This document shows positions 1 to 7,792 of a stretch of 64,000 nucleotides of DNA, in pieces. A program made the position numbers and the translations under genes. The DNA comes from Aquimarina sp. Aq107 (GTDB taxonomy: Bacteria > Bacteroidota > Bacteroidia > Flavobacteriales > Flavobacteriaceae). Under the pieces are notes generated by a model. It was not told the DNA's origin. It did not search any database and saw nothing but the letters and a program-made list of their open reading frames with translations. The DNA lies in contig NZ_OX030782.1 of assembly GCF_943733665.1 (NCBI RefSeq), positions 3,210,501-3,274,500 on the forward strand, given 5' to 3'. Every line of letters starts with the position of its first letter. Position 1 is the stretch's first letter.

Positions 1-258
1 TATGTGGTAATGAATATAATAATCATAATTTTTAAAATAAAAATTGGAGATTATGTAAATAGTGAAAATTATGACAATTACCTGCCATGGAATCTATTTA
101 GTGCTCCGATATTATGGGGAATTGGTTTACTGGCTCACGGATTATGGACATTCAGAGGAAAAAATGGATTAGGAAAATTATTTAGTAAATCCATCTTTGG
201 TAAAGAATGGGAAGAACAAAAGATTGAAGAATTTATGAACAAGAAGAATGACATCTAA
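1..258 (+). CDS. 2TM-domain membrane protein (5' partial)
   Basis: The reading frame is open from base 1, so the true start lies upstream and about a third of the protein is missing. What remains is a second hydrophobic segment with the motif PILWGIGLLAHGLW followed by the charged tail KEWEEQKIEEFM, both shared with the four genes that follow. These are the marks of the 2TM domain family: two membrane helices, a cytoplasmic amphipathic N-terminus and a WEE(R/K)KI tail. The family has no known biochemical activity; in flavobacteria it is often found attached to, or beside, LytS-type sensor kinases. This is the first visible member of a tandem array and its stop overlaps the next ORF by 11 bp. 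Confidence 0.85.
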   Translation, partial: YVVMNIIIIIFKIKIGDYVNSENYDNYLPWNLFSAPILWGIGLLAHGLWTFRGKNGLGKLFSKSIFGKEWEEQKIEEFMNKKNDI

Positions 259-589
259 ACAAATGGAAAATTCTGAATTACATAAAAGATATTCTAAAGC
301 AAAAAAGAGAGTTCAAGACGAACGATCTTTCTTTACACACCTTGCCTTGTATATAGTAATTAATATGGTGATTACTTATATAATTTTACAACTAAAACAC
401 CATATATATGACGGATATTTATTTTTAAACCTAATTAGTTCTCCTGTCATTTGGGGAATATTCTTACTTGGACACGGGCTATGGGTTTTTGGAAATAAAG
501 ATGTATTAAGAAAAGCATCAAAACCATCTTTTTTAAGCAAGAAATGGGAAGAAAAAAAGATTGAAGAACTGATGCAAGAAAATAACTAA
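248..589 (+). CDS. 2TM-domain membrane protein, array member 2
   Basis: 113 aa. The N-terminal helix carries RYSKAKKRVQDERSFFTHLA, then two hydrophobic segments, the second containing PVIWGIFLLGHGLWVF, then the tail KKWEEKKIEELM. This matches its neighbours along the full length. The ATG at 248 overlaps the upstream gene by 11 bp; an in-frame ATG at 263, which aligns better with the N-termini of the other copies, is equally plausible. Function unknown; the overlap suggests co-transcription with and coupled translation from copy 1. Confidence 0.85.
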   Translation: MTSKQMENSELHKRYSKAKKRVQDERSFFTHLALYIVINMVITYIILQLKHHIYDGYLFLNLISSPVIWGIFLLGHGLWVFGNKDVLRKASKPSFLSKKWEEKKIEELMQENN

Positions 590-605
590 TTCAAAAAAAT
601 ATAAC

Positions 606-920
606 ATGGAAAACTTAGAACGACAAACAAAATATAGAAGAGCAAAAAAGAGAGTCCAAGAAGAAAAAGGTTTTTATAGCCATTTTACAGCTTATGTAAT
701 TGTAAATGTTTTTCTACTTCTGATCAACTCAGATTTCATAGATGAAGGATTTAATAATTGGCTAAATTGGAATTTATACATTACTCCATTTTTCTGGGGA
801 ATTGGTTTATTCTTTCACTGGGTGAAGGTTTTTAATCCTAACATAATTTTCAGTAAACAATGGGAAGAGCGAAAAATCAAAGAGATTATCAGAAAAGATA
901 ATACTACAGATTATTTCTAA
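606..920 (+). CDS. 2TM-domain membrane protein, array member 3
   Basis: 104 aa with the same plan: YRRAKKRVQEEKGFYSHFTA at the N-terminus, two membrane segments, FFWGIGLFFHWVKVF in the second, and KQWEERKIKEII near the end. It starts 16 bp after the previous stop. It is closest in sequence to the following copy (both contain NTDFxxxGFxNWL-like loops), which indicates local duplication. No catalytic or metal-binding motif is visible. Confidence 0.87.
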   Translation: MENLERQTKYRRAKKRVQEEKGFYSHFTAYVIVNVFLLLINSDFIDEGFNNWLNWNLYITPFFWGIGLFFHWVKVFNPNIIFSKQWEERKIKEIIRKDNTTDYF

Positions 921-947
921 AAACTAATAAACTTAAGGCTATTCATC

Positions 948-1262
948 ATGCTAAATTCTGAAGAAAATAAACGATATGAAAGTGCTAAAAAAAGAGTAGA
1001 TGATGAGCGAGGGTTTTATACACATCTAACCTTCTATATTGTAATTAATATAGTGATATTAATAATCAATACCAATTTTGCTAGTCAAGGGTTTAAAAAC
1101 TGGTTGCAGTGGCACTTATATATTACCCCAATACTTTGGGGAATAGGATTATTGTTTCATGGATTAAAGGTTTTTAAACATAATTTCATTTTTGGAAAGA
1201 ACTGGGAAGAACGAAAAATCAAGGAACTAATGGACGAAGAAGATACACCAGATGTATCATAA
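948..1262 (+). CDS. 2TM-domain membrane protein, array member 4
   Basis: 104 aa. RYESAKKRVDDERGFYTHLT precedes two hydrophobic stretches; the second reads PILWGIGLLFHGLKVF and the tail NWEERKIKELMDEED is acidic at the end. It sits 27 bp after copy 3 on the same strand. The shared length and loop sequence with copy 3 point to a recent tandem duplication. Function not known. Confidence 0.87.
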   Translation: MLNSEENKRYESAKKRVDDERGFYTHLTFYIVINIVILIINTNFASQGFKNWLQWHLYITPILWGIGLLFHGLKVFKHNFIFGKNWEERKIKELMDEEDTPDVS

Positions 1263-1296
1263 CATCAATCAAAACTAACACTAAAAACTAATCATA

Positions 1297-1602
1297 ATGA
1301 AAGATTTCGAAGAACAAAAAAGATACGAACGCGCAAAAGAACGAGTAGACGAACTAAAGAAATTTTATAACAATCTCTTTACTTACATTATCATTATTGG
1401 ACTTCTTGCAGGGATAAATTATTACACTAATGAATGGCGTTATGCCTGGTTCTTATGGGCTGCATTTGGTTGGGGAATAGGTTTGGCTTTTCATGCTGTT
1501 AAAGCATATAGAATTAATCCTATGTTTGATAAAGATTGGGAGGAACGTAGAATCAGAAAATATATGGATGAAGAAGATAAAGAAAAACAACTTTGGGAAT
1601 AA
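1297..1602 (+). CDS. 2TM-domain membrane protein, array member 5
   Basis: 101 aa. RYERAKERVDELKKFYNNLF, two membrane helices with FGWGIGLAFHAVKAY in the second, and DWEERRIRKYMDEEDKE at the end. It is the most diverged of the complete copies and has the shortest loop. It is followed 85 bp later by the amidohydrolase gene. The array is closed by a LytTR regulator two genes downstream, consistent with the family's usual link to LytS/LytTR signalling. Confidence 0.86.
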   Translation: MKDFEEQKRYERAKERVDELKKFYNNLFTYIIIIGLLAGINYYTNEWRYAWFLWAAFGWGIGLAFHAVKAYRINPMFDKDWEERRIRKYMDEEDKEKQLWE

Positions 1603-1687
1603 TTGATTTTTTAGATCGTGTTTCCCATAATTACAAAAGGATTTAATACAATAAGAATTCTAATAATCTTTTTAAAGATCAATCAAA

Positions 1688-2830
1688 ATGAAAACACTTA
1701 TTCATCTAATTATATTATTCTTTATCAGCTTACTTAGTAATGCTCAAGAATCTTTTATCATTAAAGATGTAACCATTTTTGATGGTGAGAAAGTGATCCC
1801 AAAAACATCCATCCTTATAGAAAACGGAGCTATTTCCAAAATTGCTAAATCAATAAATCGCAACGCTACAGTTATTAATGGAAATGGTAAATTCTTAATG
1901 CCTGCAATGACTAATTGCCATGTACATGCTTGGGGAATTCCTATTTTACAACAAGCTGTAGAAGCTGGTGTATTTAATCTATTAGATATGCATGGTGTTG
2001 AACCTTACCAAGGGATGATGAAAACATATAGAGATTCTACAAATTATGCTCGTTTCTTTGTAGCCGGATATGCTGCCACCGCGCCAGATGGACACGGAAC
2101 GCAATATGGTTTTCCTGTTCCTACCCTCACTAAACCTGAGGATGCAATTAAATATATAGCAGATAGAGTAAAAGCGGGTGTAGACCACATTAAAATAATT
2201 GTAGAACCATGGAAACCTACATTATCCCACGAAACCGTTAAATCGATTATTGATGAAGGTCATAAGAACAAAAAAAAGGTGGTAGTACATGTTTCTAAAA
2301 TGAATGACGGATATCAAGTTCTAAATAATAATGCCGATGGATTAGTCCATATCTGGAGAGATACTCCAATGCCAGAAGATCAGTTACAACAATTAGTAAA
2401 AGAAAAAGATTTTTTTGTAATCCCTACACTTCTGGTTTCCATAGAAGTTCAAAAGAAACGAAAAAATAAAACTGCTGAAGAAACTGCAAAAATGGAAGTG
2501 TTTTTGAAAAAAGAAGTAAAACGATTACACGATGCAGGAGTCCCTATTTTAGCAGGAACTGATCCTCCAAATGTGGATATTAACTATGGAACCGATCTTT
2601 ATAAAGAATTAATTTTAATGTCTGAAGCAGGTATACCAAATGAAGAAGTCTTAAAAGGAGCTACCTCATTACCAGCAGATAAATTTAAACTAGGAAAAAT
2701 AGGATATATAAAAGAAGGGTATATTGCTGATCTTTTATTATTAGATAAAAACCCAATAGAAGATATTACACATATAAATACGATGGTATCTATGTGGAAA
2801 GCTGGAAAAAAAGTACAAACAAAAAAGTAA
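1688..2830 (+). CDS. secreted amidohydrolase-family protein
   Basis: 380 aa with an N-terminal signal peptide (hydrophobic to about residue 17, likely cut after NAQ20). The body is a metal-dependent amidohydrolase of the imidazolonepropionase/prolidase-like branch: an N-terminal composite domain, the metal-binding HxH (H78, H80, in TNCHVHAWG), a histidine strand VVVHVSKM in the middle, the conserved aspartate in LAGTDPPN (D292) and a C-terminal KxGYIADLLLLDKNP strand. The usual PGLID-x-HxH sequence is changed to PAMTNCHVH, with Asn in place of Asp. The substrate is not predictable; the signal peptide places it in the periplasm. It lies between the 2TM array and the LytTR regulator, all on one strand, so it may be in the same operon. 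Confidence 0.85.
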   Translation: MKTLIHLIILFFISLLSNAQESFIIKDVTIFDGEKVIPKTSILIENGAISKIAKSINRNATVINGNGKFLMPAMTNCHVHAWGIPILQQAVEAGVFNLLDMHGVEPYQGMMKTYRDSTNYARFFVAGYAATAPDGHGTQYGFPVPTLTKPEDAIKYIADRVKAGVDHIKIIVEPWKPTLSHETVKSIIDEGHKNKKKVVVHVSKMNDGYQVLNNNADGLVHIWRDTPMPEDQLQQLVKEKDFFVIPTLLVSIEVQKKRKNKTAEETAKMEVFLKKEVKRLHDAGVPILAGTDPPNVDINYGTDLYKELILMSEAGIPNEEVLKGATSLPADKFKLGKIGYIKEGYIADLLLLDKNPIEDITHINTMVSMWKAGKKVQTKK

Positions 2831-2843
2831 TTTTAATTAAACT

Positions 2844-3599
2844 ATGAACGTAATAATAATCGAAGACGAAAAACCTGCTGCTAGAAGACTAGGACGTATG
2901 CTAGATGATCTAGGTATTAAGATCAATACAATGCTTCATTCTGTTAGTGAATCTATTGAATGGTTTAGTAATAATGAACATCCTGATTTGATATTTTTAG
3001 ATATCCAATTAAGTGATGGGTTATCGTTCGAGATTTTTGATGCAATTGCAATCAAAAGTTCAATTATTTTTACAACTGCCTATGATGAATACGCATTAAA
3101 AGCCTTTAAATTAAACAGCATTGATTATCTACTAAAACCAATTGATGACGAGGAATTAGAAACAGCTGTAAAAAAATATAAAGATCAAGCATCACCAAAT
3201 CAATCAATTCAAGTAGATTTTGAAGATATCAAAAAACTGTTGGTCAATCCAATAGATAGAGTCTATAAAAAGCGTTTTACTGCGCGTGTGGGTCAGCATC
3301 TTAAAATATTTTCTGTAGAAGATATCGAATGCTTTTATTCAGAAAACAAAGGAACATACCTTCATACAAAAGAAAATAGAAATTATCTTATTGACACTAC
3401 TTTAGAATCTCTAGAAGACGAATTAAATCCACAGCAATTTTATAGAGTGAATCGCAAATTCTATGTAAATATAAATGCGATAAAAGACATCATCTCGTAT
3501 ACCAATTCTAGATTACAAATCAAACTAAACCATTTTAATGAACAAGAAATCATTGTCGCCAGAGAACGTGTTAAAGATTTTAAAGATTGGTTGGAGTAG
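2844..3599 (+). CDS. LytTR-family response regulator
   Basis: 251 aa. Residues 1-120 form a receiver domain: acidic pair ED7-8, phospho-acceptor D53 in PDLIFLDIQL, the TTAYDEYA strand and the LLKPI lysine. Residues about 145-251 form a LytTR DNA-binding domain (FYSENKGTYLHTK, FYRVNRKFYVNINAI). The start is 13 bp after the amidohydrolase stop. The cognate LytS-type kinase is not in the window; the 2TM proteins upstream suggest it lies just before base 1 (inference). A strong hairpin follows the stop. Confidence 0.93.
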   Translation: MNVIIIEDEKPAARRLGRMLDDLGIKINTMLHSVSESIEWFSNNEHPDLIFLDIQLSDGLSFEIFDAIAIKSSIIFTTAYDEYALKAFKLNSIDYLLKPIDDEELETAVKKYKDQASPNQSIQVDFEDIKKLLVNPIDRVYKKRFTARVGQHLKIFSVEDIECFYSENKGTYLHTKENRNYLIDTTLESLEDELNPQQFYRVNRKFYVNINAIKDIISYTNSRLQIKLNHFNEQEIIVARERVKDFKDWLE

Positions 3600-3601
3600 A
3601 C

Positions 3602-3638
3602 AAAAAAAGCCTTAAGATTTAAAAATCTTAAGGCTTTT
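3602..3638. terminator. bidirectional rho-independent terminator
   Basis: Perfect inverted repeat GCCTTAAGATTT / AATCTTAAGGC flanked by A-tracts on the left and T-tracts on the right. It lies between two convergent genes and should end both the LytTR operon and the lipoprotein gene on the opposite strand. Confidence 0.9.
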
Positions 3639-3674
3639 GGGAAAATAATAATAAATAAAACTACAATTATTCTT

Positions 3675-5090
3675 CTATATCGCTACAATTCCTTGTGTAT
3701 TTGTATCTGGAAGATTACCTGACTCTTCACCTATTGGGCTAAGTGTTTGTCCATTAACTCCAAAGATTCCAATAGTACCATCTAATCCATATAACTGGTA
3801 TAAGAAAGCTCCATCATCAGAAATCCACATATCAATCCATCCTTCTGTAGTTCCAAATGCAGCACCAGGATCTGTAGTATTACCTGTAGCTCCTACACCT
3901 TGAGCAGCTGTTTGATCTAACAAGGTTACGACACCGTTATTAAAGCTAAAGGATGCCAGACCAGCTTCTATAGCATTTGATACGAAAAACGTATTTCCAT
4001 CTGATGTAAAATCTAACCAGCAAGCCGTTCTTCCTGTGTTTCCTTCTCCCGATCGAACATCTAAGTTAACATCTACTAATTGATCTCCATCAATTCTCCA
4101 TGTAGAAACCGAACCATCTTGTAATGCTGGAAATGCTGGTGGTGCTCCATTATATTGAAATTCTCTAGCCTCAGTAACAACCGCATATAATTCTCCATCT
4201 GTTCCTCTAACAATCTGAGATCCAATTGCTGAAGGAAGATTTCTTTGTTCTGTATTTCCTCTTAAAGTAGAAGTAGTGCCATCTAATCTAGTAAGTGAAC
4301 CTCCATTAATACCAAATAAAACCACCTCATCTTGATTACCCACTGCAGTACTCCCAGTTCCTAAATTATCTGTAGCGCCTACATCTAAACCTGCAGCTCC
4401 CGCATTAATAGAAGCAACAATCGCATACTCTCCACCAGGAGCAATATATACACAAGACGGTCTGTTATCTAGATTAACAGAAGCTCCAGCAGATTGAAAA
4501 GTTCCATCATCTAATAACCAAAAAGAATCTAAAGTACCTCTATGCATTGGCTCTCCACCATCTAAAAACTCTGAACGAGTAATGTTCGTTACTAGAACCA
4601 AGCTATTTACTCCTGTCATACTTTCTGGTGCTGGATAAGAATCTATACTATTAGGACCTTCGGCAGAAGTTGTCTGAAGAACCGGACTTCCTAAGGAGAA
4701 ATCATCATTTACTGGCAATGCAGAAATTGTGTTACTACCTGCATTTACCGCTAAAATAAATGAGTTATCTCTCGTTTTGGTTATTGCATAAGCAGAAATT
4801 AATGGATCTAATCCTTCTCCACCATCAAAATCACCACCATTACCTCCTGTAGCAACAGGTCCTATTGGAGTTAGTGTTCCATCTACATTTCTACCATAAG
4901 TTACAATAGTATTAGGTCCTTGCTCTACTCCATCTACCTGTCCTTCACCATTTGTCATTGCGTACACCGCTCCTACAAAATTATTAGGTTCTTCTCCCCC
5001 ATCCGGAACGAAATTATCATCATCGTTACACGAAGTAAATATTAATGTTGAGGCCAATAGTATATATAAGCTAAATTTTAGATTTTTCAT
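3675..5090 (-). CDS. beta-propeller (lactonase-like) lipoprotein
   Basis: 471 aa. The N-terminus is a lipoprotein signal (hydrophobic stretch then LIFTSC, lipid-modified Cys about residue 21) followed by an acidic DDDD spacer. The mature part is made of repeated strands typical of six- or seven-bladed propellers (NSFILAVNAGSNTISAL, PSCVYIAPGGEYAIVASIN, DGNTFFVSNAIEAGLASFS), resembling the lactonase/YncE-type NHL-like propellers. No catalytic assignment is possible from sequence alone. It is monocistronic, on the opposite strand from its neighbours. Confidence 0.72.
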   Translation of the reverse strand: MKNLKFSLYILLASTLIFTSCNDDDNFVPDGGEEPNNFVGAVYAMTNGEGQVDGVEQGPNTIVTYGRNVDGTLTPIGPVATGGNGGDFDGGEGLDPLISAYAITKTRDNSFILAVNAGSNTISALPVNDDFSLGSPVLQTTSAEGPNSIDSYPAPESMTGVNSLVLVTNITRSEFLDGGEPMHRGTLDSFWLLDDGTFQSAGASVNLDNRPSCVYIAPGGEYAIVASINAGAAGLDVGATDNLGTGSTAVGNQDEVVLFGINGGSLTRLDGTTSTLRGNTEQRNLPSAIGSQIVRGTDGELYAVVTEAREFQYNGAPPAFPALQDGSVSTWRIDGDQLVDVNLDVRSGEGNTGRTACWLDFTSDGNTFFVSNAIEAGLASFSFNNGVVTLLDQTAAQGVGATGNTTDPGAAFGTTEGWIDMWISDDGAFLYQLYGLDGTIGIFGVNGQTLSPIGEESGNLPDTNTQGIVAI

Positions 5091-5190
5091 TTTGTTTCTT
5101 TTTTTGAGTTTTAGGTTTATGTTTACGTCAAACTTTGCACATTATCTTTTCTTAAAAACAAGACAATGATCAATTTCATTCACATACTAT

Positions 5191-5204
5191 TATTCGGCCG
5201 AATA
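5191..5204. promoter_or_regulatory. 14-bp perfect palindrome, candidate operator
   Basis: TATTCGGCCGAATA is a perfect palindrome with a GC-rich centre in very AT-rich surroundings, about 100 bp upstream of the start of the minus-strand beta-propeller lipoprotein gene. The shape suits a dimeric repressor site; the regulator is unknown. Confidence 0.4.
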
Positions 5205-5472
5205 CAATGCAAAAATCAAGAAATGAAGTACTTTAATTTTTAAGTTTCTTGACTGATATTTGGTACGCTTTATACTTTCCGTACTTACAAGTCTAAAAAA
5301 ATCTATCGAACACAAAAAGAAATTAAAAATACATCAATAAGTTAAATAAAACACTGAAAATCAATATTTTAAATAAAAACAAAGTACTTACACAGGAGTT
5401 ATGGAATCTAGAGTTTTTAGAATAACATTAACATTTATATTAGATAGCTTTAACAAATAAGTGTTCTTAGTA

Positions 5473-5490
5473 ATGTTAGCTAGCTAACAT
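5473..5490. promoter_or_regulatory. 18-bp perfect palindrome, candidate operator
   Basis: ATGTTAGCTAGCTAACAT is perfectly self-complementary over 18 bp and lies about 110 bp upstream of the presumed promoter of the small lipoprotein gene at 5655. It may be a dimer binding site; it has no T-tract, so it is not a terminator. Confidence 0.4.
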
Positions 5491-5601
5491 AAGTCACTAT
5501 CAATTCACCTTCAAGACATACTTAACACTAGAGTAAAAAAGATTTGAATACAATCAGGCATAGGCAACCCTCTTTAAATACTAAAGTTCTAAGTAGTTCT
5601 A

Positions 5602-5609
5602 TAATTTTG
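5602..5609 (+). promoter_or_regulatory. Bacteroidota -7 promoter element
   Basis: TAATTTTG matches the Bacteroidota -7 consensus TAnnTTTG exactly. It lies 45 bp before the ATG at 5655. A clear -33 TTG is not present at the expected distance. Confidence 0.45.
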
Positions 5610-5654
5610 CGCAACCATTTCAATTTTTTACATCTTATAAAAAAGCAAAAGACA

Positions 5655-6074
5655 ATGAACAAACCATTCAAATTAATCGTTATCGTACTATCTTTATTAT
5701 TAACGAATATACAGATGTCTTGTGATGATACAGATAATTGCGAAGATGCTATCTGTACGCTAGTACTGATTAGAATTTCGGTATCAATAACTGATCAGGA
5801 CCAAAATCCTATTGCGTTAGACTCCTATGAAGTGATTAATCTAGAGAATGGAGAAAATATTACAGTTTCATTGCCCCCAGCAGAACAGGAGCAAGAATTA
5901 CAACGAGGACAATACCTATTAATCGAGGATGATGTTCTTGGAGTAAATCAAGTACAACAAATACAGTTTAGAGGATTTATTAATAATCAAGAAGTTATTA
6001 GTAGTGACTACACAGTAAGTACCGATTGTTGTCACGTAAACTTAGTGTCAGGAAACTTAGAGCTTACTATTTAA
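5655..6074 (+). CDS. small lipoprotein of unknown function
   Basis: 139 aa from the ATG at 5655. The open frame extends upstream to a TTG at 5544, but a lipoprotein signal begins exactly at 5655 (MNKPFKLIVIVLSLLL, lipobox IQMSC), so the shorter start is chosen. The mature part is cysteine-containing (DNCEDAIC, DCCHV) and looks like a single beta-rich domain of the carboxypeptidase-regulatory/Ig type. I do not recognise the family. Monocistronic between an AT-rich intergenic region and a convergent acyltransferase gene. Confidence 0.75.
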   Translation: MNKPFKLIVIVLSLLLTNIQMSCDDTDNCEDAICTLVLIRISVSITDQDQNPIALDSYEVINLENGENITVSLPPAEQEQELQRGQYLLIEDDVLGVNQVQQIQFRGFINNQEVISSDYTVSTDCCHVNLVSGNLELTI

Positions 6075-6175
6075 TAAAATACAAAAAAGCTAGAGTATCA
6101 AGCAATTTTGGAGCTTGAGTTATTGATTTTTGAACATTTAATAAATGGGAAATATAAAATACAGAATCCGATATT

Positions 6176-6979
6176 TTAATATTCCCATTGTCTTTTCTTG
6201 TTCAATTCTTCTTCTGCATCTAACTCTTCCTGAGGAATTACTTTAAGAAAAGAAGAATGTTGTTCAATAGCAAATTCCAATTTACTAACGATATCATCTA
6301 CAGTATCATTTTCATAATCAAATTGTAGTGGTTCTTTAATAACCATTGACTGAAGAATTCCTCTTTTTTTGATTCTAATACCTTTTTTATCAAATGATCT
6401 TCTAAAACCATCAATTACTATTGGAATTACTATTGGCTTATATTGTCTAATAATATGCGCAGTCCCTTTACGAATTGGTTTAAATGGTTTAGTAGTTCCC
6501 TGCGGAAATGTAATCACCCACCCATCTTCTAGGGCTCTTTTGATATTAGTAATATCACTCATCTTTACCTGGCGATTGACATCCTGACCTTTTTCTCTCC
6601 AAGTTCTTTCTACAGTAATTGCGCCTGCATATGCTAATATCCTTGCAAGTAAACCGGCATTCATGGTTTCTTTAGCGGCTACATAATAAAGATTAAGTTT
6701 AGGTTTCCATAAATATCCAATGTTTTTAATTGAATCTGTACGACCACTTAAACTGGCATTAAAAACATGAAACATGGCAACCACATCAGCGAAATAAGTC
6801 TGATGATTAGAAACAAATAATACATTATTATCAGGAAGTTCTTTAAAAATTTCACTTCCTTCTATTTGTAACTCATTAAAGCCTCTATAACGACGATGCG
6901 TCATAGATCCCATAATTCTAATAAGCCATTTTTTCAGGAATAATATATGTCCAAAAGGATTTCTTTTAAATAATCCCAT
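6176..6979 (-). CDS. 1-acyl-glycerol-3-phosphate acyltransferase (PlsC-like), variant motifs
   Basis: 267 aa, of PlsC/LPLAT type, likely membrane-associated and involved in phospholipid or lipid A acylation. The acceptor motif reads NHQTYFAD (H59, D65), so His and Asp are five residues apart (HX5D) where the family normally has HX4D. Motif III reads FPQGTT (Q160) where FPEGTR is usual. Hydrophobic strands and the PIVIPIVIDGF block (motif IV position) are kept. Both changes occur in an otherwise intact protein, so this is probably a distinct subfamily rather than a decayed gene, but catalysis by the standard His-Asp dyad should not be assumed. Convergent with the lipoprotein gene at 5655. Confidence 0.8.
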   Translation of the reverse strand: MGLFKRNPFGHILFLKKWLIRIMGSMTHRRYRGFNELQIEGSEIFKELPDNNVLFVSNHQTYFADVVAMFHVFNASLSGRTDSIKNIGYLWKPKLNLYYVAAKETMNAGLLARILAYAGAITVERTWREKGQDVNRQVKMSDITNIKRALEDGWVITFPQGTTKPFKPIRKGTAHIIRQYKPIVIPIVIDGFRRSFDKKGIRIKKRGILQSMVIKEPLQFDYENDTVDDIVSKLEFAIEQHSSFLKVIPQEELDAEEELNKKRQWEY

Positions 6980-7147
6980 AAATAATTTTGATTTATCAGC
7001 ATCTATTATTTTAAAGCAGCAAAATTTACTACACTTGATTATTAGCTAGTTATACTTAAAACTAAACACAATTAATTAAATAATAGATAACAATTCAGTT
7101 AAATTCTTCTAAATATTAAGAAGAAAATGGGAGCCAAATATACAAAA

Positions 7148-7792
7148 TCATACCTCTAACGCAGATTTTATAAAGATTTTAAGTTCACTAAGCATCATTG
7201 CTGTTGCTCCCCAAACAACGTAACCATTTAATTCAAAGGAAGGTACTTCAATATTTTCTGCATAAGAAGTAGATAATTTTTTAGCAATTACATTGCTTTC
7301 ATCTAACAATTGGGATAAAGGTACTTCTATTATCTCAGCTACTTCTTCTTCTTGTTTTACGAAATTTGGTAATCCATTGGAAACTCCTAAGAACGGATGT
7401 ACCCAAAAATTAGATGGAGGTATGTACACTTTTGTTAATTGTTTCAATACTTCGATTAAATCAGAATTCACGCCTATTTCTTCTCTAGTTTCACGTAATG
7501 CAGCTTCTTCATAGTTCTTATCGAATTGCTCCACCTTGCCACCAGGTAATGCTACCTGTCCGGAATGCACTCCTTCATACGTTGGGCGTAAAATTAATGC
7601 TAAATGTGTAATATTTCCCTTAGGATAAAAAAGCATCATAACAGCTGCATTTCTGGGATTCTTCTCCGCTATCTTAATTTTATAAAGCTCCTGTTTTCTT
7701 ATTTCTGGAGCCATAATAAAATGAGAAGATTCTCCAGGCACCGACATTTTCTGTATTTTTGGAATTAATTTTTTAAATGTTTCGAATGTCAT
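7148..7792 (-). CDS. Nudix hydrolase, CoA pyrophosphatase (NudL) type
   Basis: 214 aa. It carries the coenzyme A pyrophosphatase signature ILRPTYEGVHSGQVALPGGK directly followed by the Nudix box ending in ALRETREEIGV (metal-binding RExxEE). Such enzymes hydrolyse CoA and acyl-CoA to 3',5'-ADP and 4'-phosphopantetheine with Mg or Mn. The start codon at 7790-7792 lies inside the 5' end of the divergent cyclophilin gene; an internal ATG (about 7747) would remove the overlap but would shorten the conserved N-terminal region (FKKLIPKIQKMSVPG). Confidence 0.87.
   Translation of the reverse strand: MTFETFKKLIPKIQKMSVPGESSHFIMAPEIRKQELYKIKIAEKNPRNAAVMMLFYPKGNITHLALILRPTYEGVHSGQVALPGGKVEQFDKNYEEAALRETREEIGVNSDLIEVLKQLTKVYIPPSNFWVHPFLGVSNGLPNFVKQEEEVAEIIEVPLSQLLDESNVIAKKLSTSYAENIEVPSFELNGYVVWGATAMMLSELKIFIKSALEV

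Larger units (their letters stand above)
5091..5654. other. intergenic region between two divergent lipoprotein genes
   Basis: About 560 bp with no coding potential that I can support on either strand. It holds two perfect palindromes (listed separately) and a -7-type promoter element before the gene at 5655. The rest is low-complexity AT-rich sequence. Confidence 0.6.

Noticed and set aside
5544-5654. 37-residue N-terminal extension of the small lipoprotein
   Set aside because: A full lipoprotein signal begins at 5655 and the extension starts from TTG with no protein-like character.
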